Assembly: GCF_002994615.1 (NCBI RefSeq)
Contig: NZ_PVNK01000260.1
Span: 1-32,440 of the forward strand
DNA length: 32,440 nucleotides
Direction: 5' to 3'
Source of the DNA: Enhygromyxa salina
Lineage (GTDB): Bacteria; Myxococcota_A; Polyangia; Nannocystales; Nannocystaceae
Part shown: in pieces, positions 7,269-13,960 of the stretch
Layout of the letters: each line of letters starts with the position of its first letter
How positions within the stretch are numbered: the first letter of the stretch is position 1
Translations under genes and position numbers: made by a program
The notes under the pieces: model-generated
The model's database searches: none
What the model was told of the DNA's origin: nothing
What the model saw: the letters and a program-made list of their open reading frames with translations, nothing else

Positions 7269-7778
7269 ATGCGACTAGCCGAGGACAGCGATGACGAGCT
7301 CGTCGTACCAATCCGGCGAGAGTCGGATCTGAACCACGCTCGCATGATCGCCCGCGAGACCTGCAAGCTGGTCGAGATCCGCGGCTATCAGGCCCAAAAG
7401 ATCGTCACCGCGGTCAGCGAGCTGGCCCGCAACATCGCACGCTACACGGGCGGCGGCCGGATCCGATTTCGCGTCGACACCTTGACCGAGTCGATCATCG
7501 TGGTCGCCGAGGACGACGGCCCCGGGATCACCAACCTCGACGAGATCCTCTCCGGCGGCTACCGCAGCCGGACCGGGCTCGGTCGCGGGTTGCTCGGCTC
7601 GCGCGAGCTCGCCGACCGTTTCGACATCCAGACCGCGCCCGCCGGCACCACCGTCCGGGTCGCCTTCGACTACGGCGGCAGGGGGAGCAGGGGGAGCGGG
7701 AGCCGCAAGAGCCGCGGGGGCAGCAGCGGAGACCGCGACGCAGGACGAGGAAAAGCATGGACGACATCAACCAGGTGA
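7269..7778 (+). CDS. RsbT-like serine/threonine kinase (GHKL ATPase)
   Basis: A 169-residue switch-kinase homologue. All ATP-binding motifs are visible: N-box ELARN (51-55), G1 box EDDGPGI (81-87), G2 box GLGRGLLG (103-110) and GTTV (126-129). 'MIARETCKLVEIRGYQAQKIVTAVSELARN' is characteristic of RsbT. Bacillus RsbT phosphorylates RsbS and RsbR and, once released, activates a partner phosphatase. The 34-residue C-terminal tail is Gly/Ser/Arg low complexity, created by a GGGAGC-rich run, and is not part of the fold. Its last 22 bases overlap the start of the RsbS gene, indicating translational coupling. It heads a T-S-R gene cluster, the reverse of the usual R-S-T order. A short AT-rich pocket at 7190-7225 is the probable promoter region. 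Confidence 0.9.
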   Translation: MRLAEDSDDELVVPIRRESDLNHARMIARETCKLVEIRGYQAQKIVTAVSELARNIARYTGGGRIRFRVDTLTESIIVVAEDDGPGITNLDEILSGGYRSRTGLGRGLLGSRELADRFDIQTAPAGTTVRVAFDYGGRGSRGSGSRKSRGGSSGDRDAGRGKAWTTSTR

Positions 7779-8200
7779 CCTGCATCCCCCTGTGGGACTG
7801 CCTGCTCGTGCCGCTCCACGGCGACGTCAGCGACGAACAGGCCGAGCACCTCGTGACCGAGGTCCTCGAGCGGATCAAGGCCGACGAGTGCTACGGCGTG
7901 CTCGTCGACCTGTCGGGCGTCTGGACCCTCGACAGTCACCTGTGCTCGGTCCTCGCCAACCTCGCGCTCGCGGCCCGAATGATGGGCGCCAACACCGTGC
8001 TCTCGGGCATCAAGCCCGAGATCGCCATGACCCTCGAGGCGATGGGCATCGAGCTCCCCGGGATCGAGACCGTGGCCACGCTCGAGGACGCCCTCGGCAA
8101 GATGGGCATCACGCGGAGTCGTCGCTCGCGTGACGCCGAAGACGACGAGTTCCTCCTCGGCACACCGCTCGGCCGAGGCCCGCGCGAGGATCAGCGGTGA
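7757..8200 (+). CDS. RsbS-like single-domain STAS protein
   Basis: A 147-residue protein that is almost entirely one STAS domain: 'IPLWDCLLVPLHGDVSDEQ', 'GVLVDLSGVWTLDS' and 'NTVLSGIKPEIAMTLEAMGI'. S60, in the loop after DLSGVWTLD, is at the position of the serine phosphorylated by RsbT in RsbS. The last 30 residues are a charged tail (RSRRSRDAEDDE). RsbS forms the stressosome core and sequesters RsbT. The ATG lies 22 bases inside the RsbT gene. Its stop (TGA 8198-8200) overlaps the GTG start of the next gene as GTGA, so all three genes should be co-translated. Confidence 0.9.
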   Translation: MDDINQVTCIPLWDCLLVPLHGDVSDEQAEHLVTEVLERIKADECYGVLVDLSGVWTLDSHLCSVLANLALAARMMGANTVLSGIKPEIAMTLEAMGIELPGIETVATLEDALGKMGITRSRRSRDAEDDEFLLGTPLGRGPREDQR

Positions 8201-9060
8201 GCAACGAGGTCGCGGCCCTGAAGGCCGAGAACCTGCGACTTCGAGCTGCCCTCGACGCCCTCGAGACCCGCGGCGCCCTCGTCCTCGAGGCGGCCAATGA
8301 CGGTGTCTGGGACTGGGACCTACGCACCAAGGAGGCCGTGTACTCGTGCCGCTGGAGCCAGGTCCTCGGCTACGCGGACGACGAGATCGCCAACACGATC
8401 GCCGCGTACTTCGAGCTGATCCACCACCAAGATCGCGCCCGGGTCCAGGCCGCCGTCGACCTCCACCTCGAAACGCGCGAGCCCTACGCCGTCGACTTCC
8501 GCATGCGGACCAAGTCCGGGTCCTGGCTGGAGATCCAAGCCCGCGGCCAGGCGGTGTGGACCGAAGATGGCGAGCCCACCCGCATGGCCGGGGTCCACAC
8601 CGACGTGACCGAGCGCCACCTCCGCGAGCGGGAGCGGCTGCGCAACGAAGAGCTCATTGCAATCCAGACCGACACGATCCGCGCGCTCGGCGTGCCGATC
8701 TTGCAGGTGTGGAAGGACATCTTGTGCCTGCCGATCATCGGCGCCGTCGACGAAGAGCGCGCGACCGGAATGACCAGCGCCCTGCTCGAGCGGGTCGCGG
8801 CGACGGCGGTTCGCTTCACCGTGCTCGATCTGACCGGGGCCGAATTTCGCGCCGACACGGCCCAGTACCTCGCCCGCATGACTCGCTCGCTGCGCTTGAT
8901 CGGCGGCCAGGGAGTGCTGTGCGGGATCGGACCCCGGACCGCCAAGATCCTCGTCGACATGGACCTCGATTTCGACGACGTGCCGGTCTACCGCGACCTC
9001 GGCGACGCCCTGCGCGCCTGCCTCTCGCAGCTGTCCAACGCGTCATCACGCCAGTCGTGA
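8197..9060 (+). CDS. RsbR-like protein with N-terminal PAS sensor and C-terminal STAS
   Basis: A 287-residue stressosome sensor. Residues 1-22 are a short coiled coil. Residues 25-140 are a PAS domain of the PAS_3 type (GVWDWDLRTKEAVYSCRWSQVLGY, then WLEIQARG...GVHTDVTER). A helical linker leads to a STAS domain at about 165-280, with VPILQVWKDILCLPIIGAVD, VLDLTGAEFRADTAQYL and GQGVLCGIGPRTAK. T221 fits the second RsbR phosphosite; the first, usually a Thr in the 'STPVIPV' phrase, is replaced by Gly here (ALGVPIL). The PAS fold suggests redox, gas or small-molecule sensing, but no cofactor residue can be named by eye. It begins with GTG overlapping the RsbS stop. No RsbU/RsbX phosphatase or sigma factor follows. 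Confidence 0.88.
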   Translation: MSNEVAALKAENLRLRAALDALETRGALVLEAANDGVWDWDLRTKEAVYSCRWSQVLGYADDEIANTIAAYFELIHHQDRARVQAAVDLHLETREPYAVDFRMRTKSGSWLEIQARGQAVWTEDGEPTRMAGVHTDVTERHLRERERLRNEELIAIQTDTIRALGVPILQVWKDILCLPIIGAVDEERATGMTSALLERVAATAVRFTVLDLTGAEFRADTAQYLARMTRSLRLIGGQGVLCGIGPRTAKILVDMDLDFDDVPVYRDLGDALRACLSQLSNASSRQS

Positions 9061-9110
9061 TCCTGACCGTGATACTGGGGCCGTGATACTGGGGCCGTGA
9101 TGCTGGCGTC
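9057..9110. repeat. Short tandem repeat of about 14 bp after the stressosome operon
   Basis: The unit GTGATACTGGGGCC occurs twice exactly at 9069-9082 and 9083-9096. It is followed by a degenerate copy GTGATGCTGGCGTC (9097-9110) and preceded by GTGATCCTGACC (9057-9068), which overlaps the rsbR-like stop codon. It looks like a local slippage repeat. No stem-loop or promoter role is evident. Confidence 0.75.
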
Positions 9111-9207
9111 GTCCCCCGGCCTCCCCGCGCAGGCGAACTGAGCGAGCGCAATTGTTGCCCGACGGAACCGGTGGGCAACGCCACGAGCGGTGCTTCACTC
9201 TTGGGCG

Positions 9208-9468
9208 ATGACCGCAACGGCACATCCCGGCACCGAGCGGTTGGCAGCGGACTCGAACCCCTGGCAGATCGCCGAAGATCCTCACCTCGACCGTCAGACC
9301 AAGCTTCACCGCCTGCGCGACCTCGAATACTTCGTCCGGCAGGTCGAAGTCGCGACCGAAGAGGGCATGCCAGGCGAGTCGACGCTGCCCTCGATCGACG
9401 AGGTGCTGGCCGCGCTGGCCCAGCTTCGACCGCACGCCGAAGCCGTCGAGACGCCGACCAAGCTGTGA
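9208..9468 (+). CDS. Small hypothetical protein
   Basis: An 86-residue acidic, soluble, probably helical protein with no signal peptide, cysteine motif or recognised domain. Phrases include WQIAEDPHLDRQTKLHRLRDLEYF and LPSIDEVLAALAQLR. Codon third positions are strongly G/C, as in the neighbours, which supports real coding. I prefer the ATG at 9208; a GTG 18 bases upstream would add six residues. It converges on the diiron gene with a gap of only 16 bases. Function unknown. Confidence 0.6.
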   Translation: MTATAHPGTERLAADSNPWQIAEDPHLDRQTKLHRLRDLEYFVRQVEVATEEGMPGESTLPSIDEVLAALAQLRPHAEAVETPTKL

Positions 9469-9484
9469 GCCGACGGCGCCGAGC

Positions 9485-10681
9485 TCAGTACTGCACGGCG
9501 CCATCGAGCTCGCGCAGCATCTGCTCGGCCGTGAGGCCGTCGGCCGCGACGCCGTCGAAGTACTGCAGCAGCCCGACCTTCTCGTAGTAGGGCAAGATCC
9601 GCTCGCTCATCAGCCCGATCGCGCGCAGGTTGGGGACCAGGCGCGAGAACATGACCTGGCGAAACATCTTCATGCCCGGCGCATTGGAGATGAAGCGGCG
9701 CCAGTGCTCGCGGGTCATCAGGCCCTCGAACCACTCCTCGTAGACCTCGTAGACCATGAAGCGGTTGCGCATCAGCAGCGCGACCTCGAACGCCCAGTCT
9801 TCACGCTCCTGGCGCTCGCGCTCCGACAGCTCCTTGGTGATGTGCTCGCGCAGCGCGAGCACGCCGTAGTGGACGTGGCGGGCCTCGTCTTGGATGACCA
9901 TCTCGAGCAGCGCGCGCAGCAGCGGCTCGCGAGTGACCTTGTAGATCACGCCGAAGGCCCCGAGCGCGAGGCCCTCGACCATGATCTGCATGCCGAGAAA
10001 TTTCATGTCCCAGCGCGAGTCGGTCATCAGCGAGTCGATGATCACAAACAGGTTGTCGTTGATCTGATAGAGGCGGCCGAGCTTCTGATCGAGGTAACGG
10101 TTGAAGACCTCGACGTGGCGGCCCTCGTCCATGACCTGGGTCGCGCCGTAGAGCTTGCCGTCGAAGAACTGCACGGCCTCGGTCACCTGGCAGGCGGCGA
10201 ACAGCGCGCCCTGCTCGCCGTGGAGGAACTGGCTGAGCAGCCAGCACACGAGCGAAAAGCGGAACTCGGCCAGCTCTTTGTTGGTGAAGGTCGTCCCGAG
10301 CTCGGCCGCGAGGGTGTGGGGATCGAGGAAGTCGTCGGGCAGGAGCGGGTTTTCGTAGTCGAAGGGATCGACGTCGGTGTTCCAGGCCAGCGAGTCGGAG
10401 TCCCATTGGCCCTGCTTGGCGCGGCGGTAGAGCTCGGCCATCTCGGGTTGATCGGCCGGGTAGGTCCAATCGAAGTGGGCCTCGTAGTTGCAGGAGATCT
10501 TGGTTGGCTCGCCCTGCTTGCCGCGCTGGAGCAACATCCCACGGACGCCCGAGGGCGCGAGCGAGCGCAGGACCTTGGGATCGCGGATCTCCATGAACAC
10601 CGACAGCGCCTCGAAGTAGCTGTCGACCTGGCTGCGCATCCGGGTCGGCAACAGGTTGGTCAATCGCTCGCTGTCCAGCAT
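9485..10681 (-). CDS. Ferritin-like diiron protein (putative oxygenase/desaturase)
   Basis: A 398-residue soluble protein with the helical diiron signature: E156, E186-x-x-H189 (DEGRH), E236 and E266-x-x-H269 (DEARH). These are six carboxylate and histidine ligands in two matching helix pairs, as in soluble ferritin-like oxygenases, desaturases and R2-type proteins. Members activate oxygen to oxidise or desaturate a substrate and need two electrons per cycle. The adjacent reductase with its own 2Fe-2S domain is the obvious donor, so a two-component oxygenase is inferred. The substrate is not deducible; a fatty acyl or hydrocarbon chain is one possibility. The ATG is preceded, after 30 bases, by a 19-bp dyad that is also found upstream of the reductase. 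The gene follows the MerR gene by 67 bases on the same strand. Confidence 0.78.
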   Translation of the reverse strand: MLDSERLTNLLPTRMRSQVDSYFEALSVFMEIRDPKVLRSLAPSGVRGMLLQRGKQGEPTKISCNYEAHFDWTYPADQPEMAELYRRAKQGQWDSDSLAWNTDVDPFDYENPLLPDDFLDPHTLAAELGTTFTNKELAEFRFSLVCWLLSQFLHGEQGALFAACQVTEAVQFFDGKLYGATQVMDEGRHVEVFNRYLDQKLGRLYQINDNLFVIIDSLMTDSRWDMKFLGMQIMVEGLALGAFGVIYKVTREPLLRALLEMVIQDEARHVHYGVLALREHITKELSERERQEREDWAFEVALLMRNRFMVYEVYEEWFEGLMTREHWRRFISNAPGMKMFRQVMFSRLVPNLRAIGLMSERILPYYEKVGLLQYFDGVAADGLTAEQMLRELDGAVQY

Positions 10682-10711
10682 CGTAGCCAGCGTGCCACGC
10701 CCCAGGCAGAG

Positions 10712-10730
10712 TGTCTAGTTGAACTAGACA
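10712..10730. promoter_or_regulatory. Putative MerR operator before the diiron gene
   Basis: TGTCTAGTTGAACTAGACA is a perfect 9-bp inverted repeat around one base. Written as 8+3+8 it is TGTCTAGT-TGA-ACTAGACA, matching the dyad at 12760-12778 in the form TGTNNAGT-N3-ACTNNACA. It ends 30 bases before the ATG of the diiron gene, exactly the spacing of the other copy to its gene. Nineteen-base dyads of this kind are typical of MerR-family promoters, and a MerR gene ends 18 bases away. Confidence 0.7.
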
Positions 10731-10748
10731 GAGCCCCCCAACTCGCAA

Positions 10749-11492
10749 TCAGAACCGCGCGAAAAAGGCGCGCGCCTTGGCCTGGTGATAGCGAACCAAG
10801 AAGCTGTTGATCAGCGGCAGCCCCCGGCGAAACAGCTCGACGACCTGGTCGGCCGGGAGCGTGGCCAGGCGCGGCGTCAGCTCGCGAAGCTCGCGCTCGA
10901 ACAGCTCGTCGAGCGCGCCCACGTAGTTGGCCAAATCTTGGACGTCGAAGCCGAGCTCGCGGGTGAACCCGGCCTCGCGCAGGCCGGCCCACAGCTCGAT
11001 GACCCACACGTCATCTTGGGGCACATGCAGGGCGCCGCGGATCTTGACGGTCCCGAGCAGGCCGAGGCCCTCGAGCGCCCGCAGCTCGCCGCGATCGAGG
11101 CCATGCTTGCGCAGGAGCGGGGCGATCGGGACCGTGCTGCCGGACTCGCGGCTGGCCGAGAGCACGTCGGCGACGCGCTCTTTGACCTCGACCAAGAGCG
11201 CGCGCTGCTCGGGGCTGAACTCCTCGTCCTCACCGTCGAGGACCGCCCGGATCGCATCGAGGGGCAAGAAGCGCTCGTTCTTGAGCTCGAGCACCAGGCG
11301 CAGGCGCTCGAGGTGCTCTTCGCCGTAGTAGGCCATGTTGGCCTTGGTCTTGTGCCCCTCGGGCATCAGGCCCTTGGCGATGTAGAAGTGGACGGTCTGG
11401 CGATCGAGGCCGGTGTGCTCGCACAGATCTTTCATGCGGTAGGGCCAGCGCTGACGGTCGACCGCGGGCTTGCGGGAGCTCGCGCGCGGCAC
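10749..11492 (-). CDS. MerR-family transcriptional regulator
   Basis: A 247-residue regulator. Residues 17-90 form the winged helix-turn-helix with the MerR signature: YRMKDLCEHTGLDRQTVHFYIAKGL, then an AYYGEEHLERL wing and a helix around FLPLDAIRAVL. The C-terminal 150 residues are helical and contain VWVIELWAGLREAGFT and DLANYVGALDELFERE. They lack the Cys clusters of metal- or redox-sensing MerR proteins, which suggests an organic ligand. It starts with GTG two bases after the reductase stop, so it is translated with that gene, and precedes the diiron gene. The two matching dyads upstream of the reductase and the diiron gene are its likely targets, the first one giving autoregulation. Confidence 0.88.
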   Translation of the reverse strand: MPRASSRKPAVDRQRWPYRMKDLCEHTGLDRQTVHFYIAKGLMPEGHKTKANMAYYGEEHLERLRLVLELKNERFLPLDAIRAVLDGEDEEFSPEQRALLVEVKERVADVLSASRESGSTVPIAPLLRKHGLDRGELRALEGLGLLGTVKIRGALHVPQDDVWVIELWAGLREAGFTRELGFDVQDLANYVGALDELFERELRELTPRLATLPADQVVELFRRGLPLINSFLVRYHQAKARAFFARF

Positions 11493-11493
11493 C

Positions 11494-12729
11494 TCAGGCC
11501 TCCCCCCGCTCGCGCACGCGTACTCGACACGGGGCGCTGGGGCAGGCGACGCAGGCGAGGACCTGGCCGGCCTCGCGCTCGGTCGGGCCGAGGCAGTTGG
11601 GCTCGCGCATGATGACCTCGCCGCGCTCGAGCTCGACCTTGCACGCGGCGCAGCCCCCCATGGCGCATGAGTAGGGCATGTCGAGGCCCGCGGCGAGGCC
11701 GGCCTCGAGCAGGGTCTGGCCCGGTTGGACGACGACGCCGACCTCGCGCTGCGCGGTCACGATCGTGACCGCCTGCGGGGCGCGGACCTTGGCGGCGGCC
11801 TTGGCCTGGAGCTGCGGCGCCAGGAAGCTCTCGCTGTGGATCCGGGCCGCTGCGACCCCGCGGGCGCCGAGCAGCTCGCGGGCGCCGTCCATCATCGGGG
11901 TCGGGCCGCAGAGCAGAAACTCGCTGTCGGGGTCGGACGCGAGCGGGGTGTCGTCGAGCATGCCCGCGAGCGTCGGCCCCGTGCAGCGTCCGACGGCGCC
12001 CGACCAGCTCGGAGGCGGCTGCTCGAGCGCGTGGAGGACCGCCAGGCGCGGGCCGTGCTCGACGGCGAGCCGCGCCAGCGCGTCGGCGAAGATCACGTCG
12101 GCCTGGCTGCGGTTGGCGTAGATCAGGGCGAGCTCGCGTTGGGGCTCGCGCGTGAGCAGCGTGCGCAGCAGCGCCATCATCGGCGTGACCCCGCTGCCGC
12201 CCGCGATCAGGACGAGCTTGCGCGCGGGCTCGCGGGCGAACTCGCCGGAGGGGCCGAGCGCGCGCAGGCGCATGCCTGGAGCCGCGTGATCGTTGAGATA
12301 GGTGGACACGCGGCCATCGGGGACGCGCTTGATCGTGACGCTGAAGCGGTCGCGAATCGAGCAGTCGGAGCTGACCGAGTAGGCCCGGCGCAGGGTCTCG
12401 CCGTCGAGCTCGACGAGCAGCGTGAAGAACTGGCCGGGCCGGATCGGCGGCAACGAGGCGCCGCTGGGGTCGCGCAGGACCAGGCTCACCGCGTCGGCGG
12501 TCTCGCGGATGACCTCGCTGATCTCGAGCTCGCGGGTTGCGAGGCCGGCGGGGGCGCCCGCGTAGCGCGAGCCGTCGCGAGCCAGCCACGCGGGCGCTCG
12601 CTCGCCGCGGAGGTTGGCGAGGACGACACGCAGGTCCCGGCGGAGCTGGCCGACGCGGGGCTCGAGGACGCGGGGGACGAGCTTGAAGCGACGTCGGGGG
12701 GCGGTCGATTTGGCTGACGCGGCGGCCAC
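11494..12729 (-). CDS. Ferredoxin reductase with C-terminal 2Fe-2S domain
   Basis: A 411-residue NAD(P)H-dependent electron-transfer protein of the oxygenase-reductase type. After a 60-residue basic/helical N-terminal extension come the FAD-binding barrel with RAYS (115-118), the nucleotide-binding domain with GGSGVTP (177-183) and CGP (274-276), and a plant-type 2Fe-2S ferredoxin domain with C355, C360, C363 and C393 (CAMGGCAAC...C). It would carry electrons from NAD(P)H through FAD and the cluster to the diiron protein encoded 0.8 kb downstream. The layout recalls acyl-CoA desaturase reductases. The start is GTG at 12729, favoured because the operator then sits at the same 30-base distance as for the diiron gene. 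The stop lies one base before the MerR start. Confidence 0.88.
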   Translation of the reverse strand: MAAASAKSTAPRRRFKLVPRVLEPRVGQLRRDLRVVLANLRGERAPAWLARDGSRYAGAPAGLATRELEISEVIRETADAVSLVLRDPSGASLPPIRPGQFFTLLVELDGETLRRAYSVSSDCSIRDRFSVTIKRVPDGRVSTYLNDHAAPGMRLRALGPSGEFAREPARKLVLIAGGSGVTPMMALLRTLLTREPQRELALIYANRSQADVIFADALARLAVEHGPRLAVLHALEQPPPSWSGAVGRCTGPTLAGMLDDTPLASDPDSEFLLCGPTPMMDGARELLGARGVAAARIHSESFLAPQLQAKAAAKVRAPQAVTIVTAQREVGVVVQPGQTLLEAGLAAGLDMPYSCAMGGCAACKVELERGEVIMREPNCLGPTEREAGQVLACVACPSAPCRVRVRERGEA

Positions 12730-12759
12730 GATCGACAGTGTGGCGTGGTTCCAGGGGAG

Positions 12760-12778
12760 TGTAAAGTTCTACTCTACA
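12760..12778. promoter_or_regulatory. Putative MerR operator before the reductase gene
   Basis: TGTAAAGT-TCT-ACTCTACA is an imperfect 19-base dyad, extended at both ends by AG/CT to 12758-12780. It agrees with the dyad at 10712-10730 in half-site sequence (TGTNNAGT), 3-base centre and 30-base distance to the start codon. In both cases the bases next to the dyad on the coding strand read CTC and lead into a CCTGG or CCCTGG. This supports one regulator acting on both promoters. Confidence 0.65.
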
Positions 12779-12835
12779 CTGGACCCGCCCAGCCCACGCA
12801 ACCCACGCAGCCCGCCCAGGCTCAGCATCTCGAGT

Positions 12836-13882
12836 TCACAAGCCGGGATCCCACGCTTTTTCACCCCAGAAGATGGCACACTTACCAAAAAAGGCCGCGT
12901 TACACTCTTCGCCAATTCCTGCAATTTGACCATTGAAGCTGGTTCCGTCATAGGGCTGAGCGAAGACGAAATTCAAGTAATAAGCTTTACCTTTTTCCAG
13001 GGCGCAAAAATTAGGAGCGTCACCATAAGCTGAATTCATGACGGCCTCACGGTTACTCAGGAGAACGTTATTCGCAACTATCACACCCACACATTGCGCT
13101 GTTGCCGGATTGAAGTCGCCCGGACACTCGCTCATGGAGAAGGTCGTTGCCCCCTGCTCGCCATAGCCTGGCGAGCTCGTGAACGAAAACTTAATGTCAA
13201 AGTCAGACTCAGGAACCTGAACATTGCTCAACACTATATATTGCTGTTCCGGGTCTATACTATTGATAATCTGCTTCGTGGTGTTGTCAGGGTGCAAAAA
13301 CGGCCCGCCAAAACCGTTGACGCCGGGCATGGCCACCTGATTGCCACCGGCATAGGGGTGATCATACTGATAATTTTGCGCGACCAAATTGGGCGGCGAC
13401 CACACATCGACTTGCGCACAGTCAACCTCGCCCCCACCGCGCTCCGCACACAGGCCATCGACACATTCGAGGTCACCGAGGCACTGCCCGCCGTTGCACT
13501 CACACCCGAGCTCCCCCGGGCTGCAGTCGTCCTCGACGCACACACCCTCGACACACTCGAAGTCACCGAGGCACAGCCCCGCGTTGCACTCACACCCGAG
13601 CTCCCCGGGGATGCAGCTCTGCACGCAAGTATTGTCGACGCACTCGAGGTCGCCGAGACACAGGCCGCCGTTGCATTCGCAGTTCAGCTCCCCCGGTATG
13701 CAGGCGGGGTCGCCGTCGCCGTCGCCGTCCCCCGAGCTCTCGCTGTCACTGTCGCTGTCGCCGACGCCCTCACCTTGCTCGGTGCCGCCAAACCCGCTCG
13801 AGGCGTCGCCCGTCTCGCCATCGTCGTGGCAGGCCAGGGCGAGCGGAAGCACAAGCAGTCGCATCGAGGGAGGCAGCTTCAT
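12836..13882 (-). CDS. Lipoprotein with Cys-rich repeats and an AT-rich C-terminal domain
   Basis: A 348-residue predicted lipoprotein with lipobox LALAC (C18). A Ser/Asp/Gly linker (to about residue 58) precedes three repeats of about 30 residues with the pattern C-x-P-G-E-L-x-C-E-C-N-x-G-x-C-L-G-D-x-E-C-V. These are disulphide-rich modules common in myxobacterial surface proteins. Residues from about 165 to the end are a separate beta-rich domain (DVWSPPNLVAQNYQYD, QYIVLSNVQVPESDFDIKF, KAYYLNFVFAQPYDG) with no recognised family. The DNA for this domain (about 12836-13390) uses many A/T-ending codons, unlike the repeat part and the surrounding genes. The first ATG is kept because a start at M7 would leave a very short signal. 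No operon partner is obvious. Confidence 0.8.
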   Translation of the reverse strand: MKLPPSMRLLVLPLALACHDDGETGDASSGFGGTEQGEGVGDSDSDSESSGDGDGDGDPACIPGELNCECNGGLCLGDLECVDNTCVQSCIPGELGCECNAGLCLGDFECVEGVCVEDDCSPGELGCECNGGQCLGDLECVDGLCAERGGGEVDCAQVDVWSPPNLVAQNYQYDHPYAGGNQVAMPGVNGFGGPFLHPDNTTKQIINSIDPEQQYIVLSNVQVPESDFDIKFSFTSSPGYGEQGATTFSMSECPGDFNPATAQCVGVIVANNVLLSNREAVMNSAYGDAPNFCALEKGKAYYLNFVFAQPYDGTSFNGQIAGIGEECNAAFFGKCAIFWGEKAWDPGL

Positions 13883-13960
13883 GGCGACTCACCGTCGCAC
13901 ATGAGCTCCGGCCCGAGCAAGCGATGCTCCCTGGGCGAGCGAGCGCCCGGCGACGCTCAG

